Assembly: GCA_030248065.1 (NCBI GenBank)
Contig: JASAMV010005263.1
Coordinates: 1-64,000 of the forward strand
DNA length: 64,000 nt
Reading direction: 5' to 3'
Source of the DNA: Rhynchonema sp. JSB1_4
Lineage: Eukaryota > Nematoda > Chromadorea > Monhysterida > Xyalidae
The notes under the pieces were generated by a model. The model was not told where the DNA came from and did not search any database. It was given only the letters and a program-made list of their open reading frames with translations. Positions 42,205 through 53,200 of the stretch are shown piece after piece. Each line of letters opens with the position of its first letter. Within the stretch, counting starts at the first letter, position 1. The position numbers and the translations under genes were made by a program.

Positions 42205-42643
42205 GGCTCAGTTCAATACCGTATTTGCTAAAGTAGCAGACGAGACTTGCTTTAAACCAGCAAAAGCACGAACAAATGACGCGGCGTTCGATATCGCATC
42301 AAAATACTACGCAGCGATTCCACCGTACAAAACAGTAATAGTGGATTCCGGCGCCCACCTTTATATACCACCAGGTATGTGTGGATTAGTTTTGCCACGG
42401 AGCAGCACCAACCTTCAGGGATTAAGCGTTGAAACGGGGGTGATTGATCCGGGTTATCTGGGTAGTGTGAAGATTGTAATGCGGAACCACACAAGTCAAA
42501 CGATTGCAATTTTGAAGAACCAACGTATTGCTCAGGTTTTACTTATTCGTGTGTTTGAAGGTGATCTAACATTTTTGCCATGTAGTTTTCAACCACCAGC
42601 CACTGACCGCGGTTATTCCGGCTTTGGTTCCAGCAACAACTAG
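42203..42643 (+). CDS. DUT: dUTPase (trimeric)
   Basis: 146 residues with all five motifs in order: motif 1 NDAAFDI, motif 2 PRSST, motif 3 GVIDPGYLG, motif 4 QRIAQVLL, motif 5 DRGYSGFGS. The active-site Asp and Tyr of motif 3 are present. The enzyme converts dUTP to dUMP and limits uracil in DNA during element replication; together with the kinase at 29139 it forms a small dNTP module. The ATG shares CATG with the divergent protease-like gene and the TAG shares CTAG with the convergent gene at 42640. Confidence 0.95.
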   Translation: MAQFNTVFAKVADETCFKPAKARTNDAAFDIASKYYAAIPPYKTVIVDSGAHLYIPPGMCGLVLPRSSTNLQGLSVETGVIDPGYLGSVKIVMRNHTSQTIAILKNQRIAQVLLIRVFEGDLTFLPCSFQPPATDRGYSGFGSSNN

Positions 42644-43108
42644 TTTTTTATTTTCCCAAATGAAAGTACATAGGTAGCTCTATGATCACCGGATATTTTG
42701 TCAAACATGCTTGGTGTTAGTTGACATAGGCCTCTAGTTTTTAGCAAACTACTAAGAGCGACAATATATGTAACAGCTCTACCGTGTGAATAATAATGTC
42801 CCATGTTATCAACAGGAAATGTCTCTTGAAATAAAAAACATACGGCTTCATTCACTGGTAGCTTCTTGACGGTTTCGGCTAATTTCCGGATTTCTTCCCC
42901 GTGGGTTTCTTCAAGTTTCCGGCAGGCTTGATGCAATGCGAATGTCGGGTGGCGGTTGATGTATGTCTGAAGGACTAGGGCAAAAGGGGACTCCATTGTC
43001 ACACTGAGGGTTCTGAAGGCAGACACAAACCCTAAGACAACAAAATAGGGTCTGTAAGGATACCAGAATTGCTTGGAGCCGTTGACGTGTGCGTTCGTTC
43101 AGTTCCAT
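42640..43108 (-). CDS. Small helical protein, weak Bcl-2-like features
   Basis: A continuous frame gives about 118 residues from the ATG at 42996. A better start may be the ATG at 43108 joined by a short intron near 43020-43070. The protein is helical. A stretch LHQACRKLEETHGEEIRKLA sits where a BH3 would be, and about 45 residues later VDNMGHYYSHGRAVTYIVAL could be read as a BH1 (family NWGR...F.FG). The Trp and Arg of the BH1 core are not there, so the match is weak. It is the last gene before the right terminal repeat. An apoptosis-inhibiting role would suit a virus-like element, but other helical proteins are equally possible. Confidence 0.4.
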
Positions 43109-43141
43109 TGTGGTGAAAAATAATTAATCTTGGTCTTTTCT

Positions 43142-43329
43142 CTCATCGCGGGTTGAAAATAAAACCGGGGGGCTTGTGACAGCCGGTTCAGGAATTCATC
43201 GTCTGGATGATTGATGGCTTCTGGAGTTTAATGTGTCAAGTGGGCGGTTGACAGGTCATTCCAGATTTTACTGAAAGATTAATGGCTTCTGGCGTTTATT
43301 GAGCCAGGTTTATAACAACCCATACTACT
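43142..43329 (-). repeat. Right terminal inverted repeat of the Polinton
   Basis: Reverse complement of the left terminal repeat, ending CCCATACTACT at 43329 and followed directly by a 12-base A-run. Substitutions are scattered, and the inner end becomes purine-rich (TTTTATTTTCAACCCGCG on the reverse strand). Confidence 0.92.
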
Positions 43330-43981
43330 AAAAAAAAAAAATTGCCCGAAACGATGGGCATTTTGAAAAGAAGTTATATCTCCATTCCACACATCAGATA
43401 GACAAAAATGAACAACCACAGTCACGGTGGCTGAGGCGAGCAAAGCGCCAGTACGCTTCTGAACACAAATAAGGTCCAGCACAGATGAAGGTATCTATAT
43501 ATCTCATATTTCGTTATCCAAATGACAACTCCAATGGCAACAGAAAATAGACAGTAGAAGCACGACTGCCTGCGCAAGGCACAACCTAAACACAGGCACA
43601 AGGCTCACCGAGATAAAAAAAACGCCAAAATTGAACCAAATCGTAACTTTAGATTTACAAAAAAAATTATTACGGCAATCCCAAATGGGATAGGTCCCTC
43701 GCCTTGGAACAATTTTTCCGATCACAGATTGAACATGCACTTTTTCTTGATGAGTCTAATGAAACACGCACCACAATCAACGATAACACGAAAAATAAAT
43801 ACGCATAATACTGACAGGCAGGACGCATGATAAATAGAACAACAAACAGTCTGCTCTGTCCATAGTGACACGACATTTTCGGTCACCTCATAGAATATTC
43901 ACCAAGACGACCACAGTAGACAGGCCACAGCCACTATCGGGTTCACTGTAAACAGGCTGGACTGTACACCACAGAACATCA
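43330..43981. other. Right junction and 3' flank of TMEM180 copy 1
   Basis: A 12-base A-run meets the Polinton end. From about 43400 the DNA resembles the 3' flank of the second TMEM180 copy (49850-50280), including CACCGAGAT followed by AAAAAACGCCA. No gene is seen. Confidence 0.5.
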
Positions 43982-46900
43982 TTAGGTCGGTTCAATCATG
44001 GGCAGTGATTCGACTGATTGCGCGATGTCAGCGAATTTCACCGATCTCGTGTGTCGATCGTGCAGTGAATAGCGACTCAATATCAGGTATTCGACGACGG
44101 CAAGCACGATTGTGACCCAGCACAGTATGCCGAACATGCCTGAGCACGTATTGATCATGTAAACAGCAATGACGGTTGTCCGTTCTTACGTGACCCAAAA
44201 AAGGGGACAACAGTTCTTTCTGCTGTCATGAAACATCAGAAACATTACTGGCTTCACACGAACTAGGTCAGGCCGTTATACGCCAAGGTCAAGTTATTTT
44301 TTCAAAGAAATTTATCTCGAGAGTTACGACTGCGCAAAATTTGCCCACGATGGCCAGCAGCTAATGAACACGTATTGGCAATTCCGAAACTGGTGTCATT
44401 ACATCAACAAATTTCGAACGTGCCTACATGGCTGTGTGACCTTAAAAGAAATACTTGTCGCGCAAACACAAAATGGGCCGCGAAAACATTACACATCACT
44501 TATAAACCCTTCCGCACAAGTTCCGTTGCGGAAGTTGTGCTGACAAACAAACGGACTAACAGTCTCTCAAATGCGACCATTCCTCCTGATCGGTGCTCAT
44601 GTATTCCGCCGCCGGTTTGGCCTTTTTGTATTGATCGTAATCGTAGCTTCCTGAACACAAGCAGATAAGGGCTCAACTTGGTGCACAAAGCTAAGCGAAT
44701 CACGGCCGTAGCAATATAATGAATGCGATAGCTGACAGTTTGCAAAAAAAGTTGACGCACCCATAATGGCGACGACCAACATGGGCCCTAATGACTGAGC
44801 TGGTTTGGTGATCAACGCGTTCAGACTGAAGATCACCGATGATATGGGCGTGCTGAAAAGTGGAGAAAGGTGCGTAAATGGAAAAAGTAACCTGCGAAAT
44901 TTTCATAAGCACAAACGAATACACACCTTCGTTTGTGTCGCACCATGTCGTCATCAATCAGGTCCGGGAATAAAATCATGAATAACGGTGAGCAGACGAA
45001 TAGTAGAATGCTGAAACATTAGCCTGTCTGAACCACACCACCAGCTTCTTGGTCGGTTCAGTGGTCCTTGGTCCTGCCGCTAAGTTCTGACAGACACAGT
45101 GTAGTTCCTGGGGGGAGGGGGGTCCCCCCTCGGGTACGTCTGTTCCCCCTCCATGGTACGCCTACCCCACTGTTCCCCTCCGGGTACGTCTGCTCCCCCA
45201 ATTTTTACCTAAAATAGGCAAATTTTGGCCTAAAATAGGCATTTTTAGGCATAAAATGAGTGATTTTTAGGTCAATGTCGTCAAAAATCGCCAAAATACC
45301 TTTTTTATTGAGATTTTTTTCCAAAAGGGGGCAAAAATGAGCCAAATTTTCGACCTCAAAAAATGACTTTTCTCCAAATTTGGGTCCTCCCCCCCCTCCG
45401 GGTCCCTCCCCCGTCCCCCCAGGTGGGTACGTCTGTTCCCCCTCCGAAAAAAGGGGGTACCGCCTGTTCCCCCTCCGGACCAGGAACTACACTGGACAGA
45501 CACGGTAAACAGTCACTTGTTGTCATACCAGACTTGAGCTTCGCGGACGGCAGACTGTATAACATGCAGAACAGACTCGTAATTAGTGTGGGGGATTGCT
45601 AACTAGTCATGGAAACAACAATAGCAACCTCACGGTGCGTCCATTTGGTGGCGCGTTGATTAGAACGTGTACCGGCGCCAGCCAAATTACCAGAAACCTA
45701 AAAAACCACAACCCAAAATGCAGCCTACCTTTCCAAAAATATATAGAGCATAATAATGATGGGATAATGTCTGCCGATCATGTACATAACGACCGTTAGT
45801 GCCACGCTGACACACAACAGACGGCGGAATACCGTATACGGGCCGAGACGCTCCAGCACACTGCCGAACAGAATTACGCAAAGCTGCAACAATTTGGTAG
45901 GTTGCACATGGCGAGTAAGCAAGCCCATGGGGCACAAAGACACTAAACCAAACAAGTCATTCGCTTGTTGGCTTTATGATTCAATTTTAATTTCCATATC
46001 TGGCTTATTACTGCCACAAGAGTTGACAGGAAAAACGAGCAACAACAATATTTCGCAAACTGCATATATATTAGGCCGATAGGGTCGCAATAAAAACAAA
46101 TGACAAAAAATAAGATGAGCAGTTAATTGTGACAGATCACCGCTGGCAACTGCAATATCACAAACCTGAGGAAAGACACTATTGACCCAGTAGAAGAGAC
46201 TGATTTGCCATGAGCCCAACGGCAGTATGTGTCGTGGAATGAGTCCCTCAGTGAAAATGGCGGCAAAACTGCCGTGCACTGTGGTGCGTACAATGTGGAA
46301 GAAGTTGGTCCAGGTCACGTAATGGAAATTCGGCTCAGTCATCACTTGTTTGGTTAGATGGAACACGTCAGACCAGCTGCAAACAAACAGTTGCTGTCAA
46401 TACAGAACAAGAAGGTTTGCAAAAACCTTCCGGACGCGACTTGCCAGCCGATTTTTTTGCGAAACGACACAAATTGTTTAAAAAAATCAAGCCAACAACA
46501 TCGGGGGGCACAACGTCACGCCGGTGGTCTCAAATACCCCGCGAAACCTAGGCGTTGACAGGACTCCAAATTAATTTTTTTAAATAATTTGCTAAATACA
46601 ACAGTCACACAATGCTCTCGCATCCCTCGACTAACGTTTCGTACTGTTGAACAACGGAGGCGGTAGACGAGCCAGATTGTGAAACATCAACATTTGTTTG
46701 TTTATTCAAATTCTGTGACGATGCGACGGAATGCACTTGAGCAATTGAATCCTTAGCGTAAAGTCCCGTATAGACGAAGGCACATATTGATATGCACATC
46801 AGTAGCAGCGTCGCCATGCGGAAACTGGGCATGTCCTGTAGATTAAATTCGAGTGGACACAACGCAAGTTGTCTTTATCATCGTCCCTTATCGCACGTTA

Positions 46901-49317
46901 AGCAGTGTTTGGACTTTTATCTCTGTTTTCATCACAACAGCCCTGGGCGAGCGAGCAAGATATCAGCCGCAGGACTACTGAGCCTTCGTCATTGAGAAGG
47001 GTCGGTCAATGGGGAGCAGCCTCACAGTCGCAACTGCGGGGTTAAGGTACGTTGTCAACTTGGAGGGTGACGTGTACATTTATGGGTGCGTTAGGGAGAA
47101 CATGTGCCCCGCCGGTGGTGACCAAATTACCACAAATTCAAAACAATATTGCTTGGATTTTGGCGAATTTTAACCATTCAGCGATTTCTTGGTTTCCAGG
47201 CAGGAATATCGGGACGAATGGCAGGAAAGAAAACGTGCTAAGGTTTCGAGATCAACGCAAAAACAAGCAACTGGCCATAGACTACGCTGATATGAGCTGA
47301 TGACGTCTGCAAAATAAAACACAAAATCTTAAAAATTCACAACAAACCTGCAGACTTGAAGACGCTTTTTCGACAAAAGTGATGGCATTTAGTCCGATCA
47401 GCGAAGCCATTTGATTGTATCGCACCAGACGCACTCGCTCGTTGTGGTCAACTGTGACCTCGGCAAATAGTGCACAATAGGCCAGACCAGCGAAACTGCA
47501 ACAGAAATACAGTCAGTCACGTCTCACAACAGAGTGACCCTCAGCCTCAACGCGGTGAACGTGAATTTCTCTACACAGTGAGTGACGGGTCTCTGTCGTT
47601 GTCAGCAACAACGGCACAAAACTATGAATCAATGCTCAGTCCCAAGCATGTCAATATAATAATGTAACAGCAGTGAGTTTTGTTAAAACTGCAGCTATAC
47701 GGTGCATACTCCTTATAATGAACAGGATTCTCCCTTCTCGTTCTGTTCACGTGACTTCTTTGAATTGAGGAAATTTCCTGATGCTATTAATCTCGAGTAA
47801 TGGAACTTTACAGTTATTTTCATTTGCGTCACAGCGACCAAACATAGTGAAATCCACTATAATCGGGTGGACCGTGTTGTATACAAAGTAAACGCACCTA
47901 AAAAATCCATCATACAGAAACAGTGCAATGATCAAATGAAGGCCGACCAAGTGAGCGGGCGAGGGTGCATCGGGGTCGTGGAATGGCAACCAGAACACCA
48001 TGAATGACACTGAGATTAGTGGTGCTGTGTAGAGCACGTTGAGGCGTCGATTGCGCAACCAACTGTAGCCGCAGCCTCCCATGTCCTGCGATGATGATAA
48101 TCAACAAACAACAAGGTAGATTTCATGAGGTATAGTGAGTTTCTAATTTCGTTGCCTCGAAAAACAAGGTCTTCCTGGCCGGATATTAGCAGAGAGCCTA
48201 CCCATGATGGCGAGTGGTGGCCTGGTGTCACATCAGTGAGGCACGACGGTATGTAAATTTCTAATTTCGTTGCCTCATGCATTCTTACAGACGCAGGGAA
48301 ACTCCCGTTCGAAGTCAAAGCAGGCAACAAACTCAACACACAGTCAACAAGCCACGCAGCTGACACAGCTTGTGTGACTGAAACATTCGAAACGCACACG
48401 AGCCAGCTGCGTGGCTTGTTGACTGTGTGTTGAGCTTGTTGCCTGCTTTGACTTCGAACGGGAGTTTCCCTGCGTCTGTAAGAATGCATGAGGCAACGAA
48501 ATTAGAAATTTACATACCGTCGTGCCTCACTGATGTGACACCAGGCCACCACTCGCCATCATGGGTCGGCTCTCTGCTAATATCCGGCCAGGAAGACCTT
48601 GTTTTTTATTGAGCATATTCAGGGCATTTGAGAACTGTAAATTCGACCATGCGTTAAAATTCGCGTGAATGGACATGGATACGAGCTATACTCTGACAAT
48701 ACTTTTGGGAGAAACTTTTCAAGCGTGTTGCCTGATCCGTAAAGCACACGCAACTGGCGCAGCCAGCTGAGTTTCGTTGTATTTCGCAAATCACTATACG
48801 TTAGACTTGTGTGATCGGCAGCCACGTGACCGCTGCAGCTAATACACGCATAATGCGCTTTGCGGATCAGGCAACGCGTTTGAAGTTTCTCCCAAGAGTA
48901 TTGTCAGAGTATACTTTTTGCAAAAAAATTGTATCTAAGTGGTCATTAGTTGGTCATTCGTTTTGCTTGACATTTCATCATGGCGATGCATTATTTATTG
49001 TAATTTTCTTGCCAGCATTTGTGGCATCGGCAAAACATTTCTGCCAGATTTTATATCACGAAAAAGTTGTCAAAAAAGCAACCAACCTGGAAATAGCCAA
49101 ACATGGGGTCGTTGAGTGCATTCCAGACCATGAACAGACACTGCGACAGTTGAAACCAATACTCGCTGATTTGGTAGACATTCAGGAACACTTTGACATA
49201 ATAGAATGATATAACACTGCCAATTAGGCTAAACCCGAACTGACACAGTACCAATGTCAGACAGGTGTGGTCTAGGCCGAGTCGGCGACAGAGCGGTTGC
49301 AAGGGACCGCGGGACAT
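43982..49317 (-). CDS. MFSD13A: TMEM180/MFSD13A-like membrane transporter-family protein, copy 1
   Basis: Ten exons with closing phases: 49317-49087, 48085-47898, 47495-47348, 46835-46636, 46376-46166, 45883-45729, 45010-44927, 44852-44761, 44650-44561, 44139-43982 (TAA at 43982-43984). Total 1557 bp, 518 codons; the human protein has 517 residues as far as I recall. Matching segments include VWNALNDPMFGY in exon 1, LFLYDGF in exon 2, a DHNERVRL loop in exon 3, DLIDDDM in exon 7 and ALITKPAQS in exon 8. The family has the MFS fold with about 12 TM helices; its substrate is not settled. The start is set at the Met in copy-shared sequence, since an upstream Met (49344) is not kept in copy 2. 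Donors at exons 4 and 9 are GTTAGT. Confidence 0.9.
45097..45494. mobile_element. hAT-type MITE with perfect 8-bp target duplication
   Basis: The terminal repeats are CAGTGTAGTTCCTGG and its exact inverse. The 8 bp outside each end are GACAGACA (45089-45096 and 45495-45502). The 398-bp inside is made of pyrimidine-rich units (GGTACGTCTGTTCCCCC) around an AT-rich centre. It lies in intron 6 of TMEM180 copy 1 and is absent from copy 2, so it inserted after the gene duplication. Confidence 0.93.
48160..48606. repeat. 203-bp near-perfect inverted repeat with a 41-bp loop
   Basis: Arms 48160-48362 and 48404-48606 differ at two or so positions by eye. It lies in intron 1 of TMEM180 copy 1 and has no counterpart in copy 2. 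Transcribed as part of the intron it would form a long dsRNA hairpin. A fold-back read artefact is possible given the near identity. Confidence 0.88.
48687..48913. mobile_element. MITE with about 55-bp terminal inverted repeats
   Basis: Ends are TATACTCTGACAATAC and GTATTGTCAGAGTATA, and the inverted match continues inward (GGGAGAAAC, GCCTGATCCG). The flanks suggest a TA or TATA target. It lies in intron 1 of TMEM180 copy 1; a deleted relative is inside the Polinton at 28283. Confidence 0.85.
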
Positions 49318-50279
49318 ATCGACACCCTCTGAAAGGGTGGCCATTTTAAGAAAATATGAAATGAGATTTTGTTTTGGAAATAATTGCCAGGGCGATATGA
49401 TAAATGTGGGTGATCGGTTAGGTCCGGTCTGAATGGAGTTTTTTCAATTTCAAGGTTTTCCATCTTCTAGTTTCAGCTGTCTTCAAAGTTATTTATCAAC
49501 CATCTCAGTGAGACTTTTACGCTGATCCCAAACCAGAACTGTTGGAAAACATCGAAATCGACAGGCTAATGACCCATGACCCAGACCGCATCGATCAGTT
49601 TTGATATTCGTCGGTTGCTGTGACCAAACAGCTGAACAAGTAAGGCAGCTAGAGCAAGCTTTTGGGCTGGCTGCTGCGTAATGTTAACGCAACCATGCCA
49701 AAAACGTCAAAGAGGTATTTGATACGTTTTGTCATCATGACGAATGTAACATATTGACTAAGTACGCATAAAACATGAGCTTGGCACAGTAACATTCATG
49801 TGAAACTTGTGACGTGTAACGGATAGAGATCAGGTCGGTGAAACATGAACAACTTCAATAGCAATGTATGCATAAGCACGATCACTTCTGAAAGACACGA
49901 CCTGAACACATACACAACGATCACCGAGATTAAAAAACGCCAGAATTTTGAACTGAATAACAATTTTAAAATTACACAGCATGATTGAGGCTACCCAAAA
50001 TCGAACAAAACCCGTCGGTTTGAAACCGTTTCACCGAACGCAGACTGAACATGCACATGTCTCTATGAGGGCAATAATGCGAAACATGCACAACAATCAA
50101 TAATAACAACGCAAGTAATAAATATGTACTACCTTAATATACAGCGACAAAATCGCAGGAGCAACCATTTTCGGTCACATTAAAAAACGTTCACAAAGGT
50201 AACAGCAGTAAGCAAAGCACCACTACTTGGTCCACTGTAAACAGGTTGAACTTATACACCAGCACCGAACATCACTGAA
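49318..50279. other. Spacer between the TMEM180 copies
   Basis: Left half resembles the upstream region of copy 2 (55740-56240, for example the GGGCTGGCTGCTGCGT block); right half resembles the 3' flank of copy 1. No separate gene is seen. The duplication joint must lie here. Confidence 0.5.
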
Positions 50280-53200
50280 TTACGCCGGTCCAATCATGGG
50301 CAGTGATTCGACTGATTGCGCGATGTCAGCGAATTTCACCGATCTCGTGTGTCGATCGTGCAGTGAATAGCGACTCAATATCAGGTATTCGACGACGGCA
50401 AGCACGATTGTGACCCAGCACAGAATGCCGAACATGCCTGAGCAGGTTAGATAAAAACTGATGAACTTGGTGACTATAAGCTATCCATAACGCTATGAGC
50501 AAAAGCAGCTGAGATCAAGTGAGAGACACAGGCCAGTGTCAAACTCGGTAATCGGACCGGTTCCTTATTAATTATGTGTGCGCAGGGACGGAAATGGGAA
50601 CGGGTCAGAGACGCACTTGCGCACCCTGATTTTCAGGGGAGCCTCAGGGAGCCTAAATCGTGCGATTAGTCTGGCGCATACACAGGCTGGCTGAACAATT
50701 CCAGGTTACGCATGCCTGGATCTTACTTTCTTTTGGGTTAGGTGGCCAAGGCGAGGGGAAATCGCCAAATTTCTGCATGCCGATTCTTCCGGAAAGAATG
50801 AGTTTGCGCAGGAAATGGCGAAATTCGAAGCAGACATTGGACAAGACAGGCTTTGCAAAAGCAGCTGCGCAACTGCTGAACAATCGTTAACGCAGAATGT
50901 AATCAGACCAAAACAGACAATGACTTAACGGGATCGGTCACCTCATTTGATTTTATAGCGGCCAATAAATGATGCAAGGTCTCACGCAACGGACTAACAG
51001 CCTCTCAAATGCGACCATTCTTCTTGATCGGTACTCATGTATTCCGCGGCCGGTTTGGCCTTTTTGTATTGATCGTAGTCGTAGCTTCCTGAACATGAAA
51101 AACAAGCAGATAAATTTGCTGTATTTGTCGCACAAAGCTAAGCGAATCACGACCTTAGCAATATAATGGATGCGATAGCCGACAATTTGCAAGAAAAGCT
51201 TGACGCACCCATAATGGCGACGACCAGCATGGGCGCTAATGACTGAGCTGGTTTGGTGATCAACGCATTCAGACTGAAGATCACCGATGATATGGGCGTG
51301 CTGAAAGGTGGGGGAAAGGCGTTAGAACATAACGTGCGAAAAAATAATTAATCATTTTCATAAGCACAAACGCATAAACACCTTCGTTTGTGTCGCACCA
51401 TGTCGTCGTCGATCAGGTCCGGGAATAAAATCATGAACAACGGGGAGCAGACGAATAGTAGAATGCTGAAACATTAGTCTGCCTTAACGCTGCTGGTTAA
51501 CAACCGTTCGACCGCGCTTGATCTTGGGGGTTAGCACATATAAACAAAAGTTAGACATCGTGTCACTCGACCCTAATCTGACGAGCCGATTGGTTGCTCC
51601 CTGATGTTTCACGGCCCCGTCGGAGTTTGCCGTGGAACATCAGGAAGCAACCAATCGGCTCCTCAGATTAGGGTCGAGTAATACGATGTCCAAACTTTGT
51701 ACTCCCCCAAGCGGTCGAAGGGTTGTTGACCAGCAGCTTTAACCATCCATTTTGGTTGGTTTTTGGTTGTTTCACGGTACCGACAACCTCTGCAACAATC
51801 GCAAGCTAACGAGATTCGAGCATTAGGAAGTGCAAACTTTCTGGCCAACTGAAACTACAACCGCTACAAAGCGAATACTGATCTGTTTAAAATTACCAAA
51901 CAAACCGGTACGAGCCCGCTGATCATATGTACCGTTATAACAAGGGCCGGTAGTAAGTTAACACGTGGATACAAAAGTAGATGAGAGCTTGCCATCAGCT
52001 AGTTTCTAATAAAAAGTCACATTTTTTGAAATTTCTGACAATGCCCAGATTGGTTAGATGTGCGAGGACAACGACGTAACATTTGTGCCCGCACTTATCT
52101 GCAGAAAACACATGTGCAAGGAAACAGAGAGGGGCCCCAAAAAAAGAGAAAAAAAAAAACAAAAAAAAAAAAAAAAAATAAATTTCTATTCACTAAAAAA
52201 CACACACACAATACATGACATTTGTTAAACCGGTCAAAAACAACTTTCGCGGGCAGTTTTTGGATAAATGAGACTGCAATTGAATTTGAAACAACAGCCC
52301 CTTCCTCATCATGCTTTTGGCACTAAAACCCTGACCCAACCCACATAGCAACGCACCTTTCCAAAAACATATAGAGCATAATAATGATGGGATAATGTCT
52401 GCCGATCATGTACATAACGACCGTTAGTGCCACGCTGACACACAACAGACGGCGGAATACCGTATACGGGCCGAGACGCTCCAGCACACTGCCGAACAGA
52501 ATCACGCAAAGCTGCAACAATTGTTTGAATTTCAAAATTCACAAGATCTGGATTGGGATTGCATTTCAAAATTTACGGGATCGCGATAAATTAATAACTG
52601 AATGAAAAGGATAGATTGAAAAGGGGATAGATCTCGCAGGCGGATAAGCGGGTACCCCAGATTAGTAACCAACAGTTCTGGTTCTGGCTTTTTTGGACCC
52701 GACATCCGACATGGCACAAATCATCAGCTTTGCTCAAATGAGAAATTTTCACAAAATACTTCAAGGCGCAGAAAGTATTGTTTCGGTGTTGATTTTGTTC
52801 AAGCACATATGCATTGAACAAACAGTGCCAAAAAGTTGCAGAACTGAGCAAAATGTGGCTTGTTTGTATTTTTCGCACTGTCGGGCTTTTATTTTCTAAA
52901 GTTGCGTATCGGGTTTCTTGAAGGTGTAGGTGTCGGAGGCCGGATCCCGATCCCTGAACAGTTCGCAACAAGAATCGCCAAAAACCAAAAAATAAGATGA
53001 GCAGTTAATTGTGACAGATCACCGCTGGCAACTGCAATATCACAAACCTGAGGAAAGACACTATTGACCCAGTAGAAGAGACTGATTTGCCATGAGCCCA
53101 ACGGCAGTATGTGTCGTGGAATGAGTCCCTCAGTGAAAATGGCGGCAAAACTGCCGTGCACTGTGGTGCGTACAATGTGGAAGAAGTTGGTCCAGGTCAC

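Larger units (their letters stand above)
7444..43329. mobile_element. Polinton/Maverick element (adintovirus-like), 35,886 bp
   Basis: Both ends carry the same inverted sequence starting AGTAGTATGGGTTG, and between them lies the Polinton gene set: protein-primed family B DNA polymerase, retroviral-type integrase, packaging ATPase, double-jelly-roll capsid protein, penton-like protein and a protease-like protein. About 7 kb of the length is a nested Ty3/gypsy element. Most core frames are open, so the copy is recent, but the integrase has an in-frame TGA, the protease-like gene lacks its catalytic residues and the gypsy element is inserted. The left end abuts satellite and the right end abuts an A-run next to TMEM180. 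The 6 bp outside each end (GACGAC and AAAAAA on the plus strand) do not match, so the usual 6-bp target duplication is absent. Confidence 0.93.

Noticed and set aside
48427..48612. Short frame inside the right arm of the 203-bp hairpin
   Set aside because: The same peptide is read from the other arm on the opposite strand; it reflects the inverted repeat, not a gene.
50653..50890. Frame of 76 codons between exons 9 and 10 of TMEM180 copy 2
   Set aside because: It is intronic in the phase-checked gene model and has no match in copy 1.
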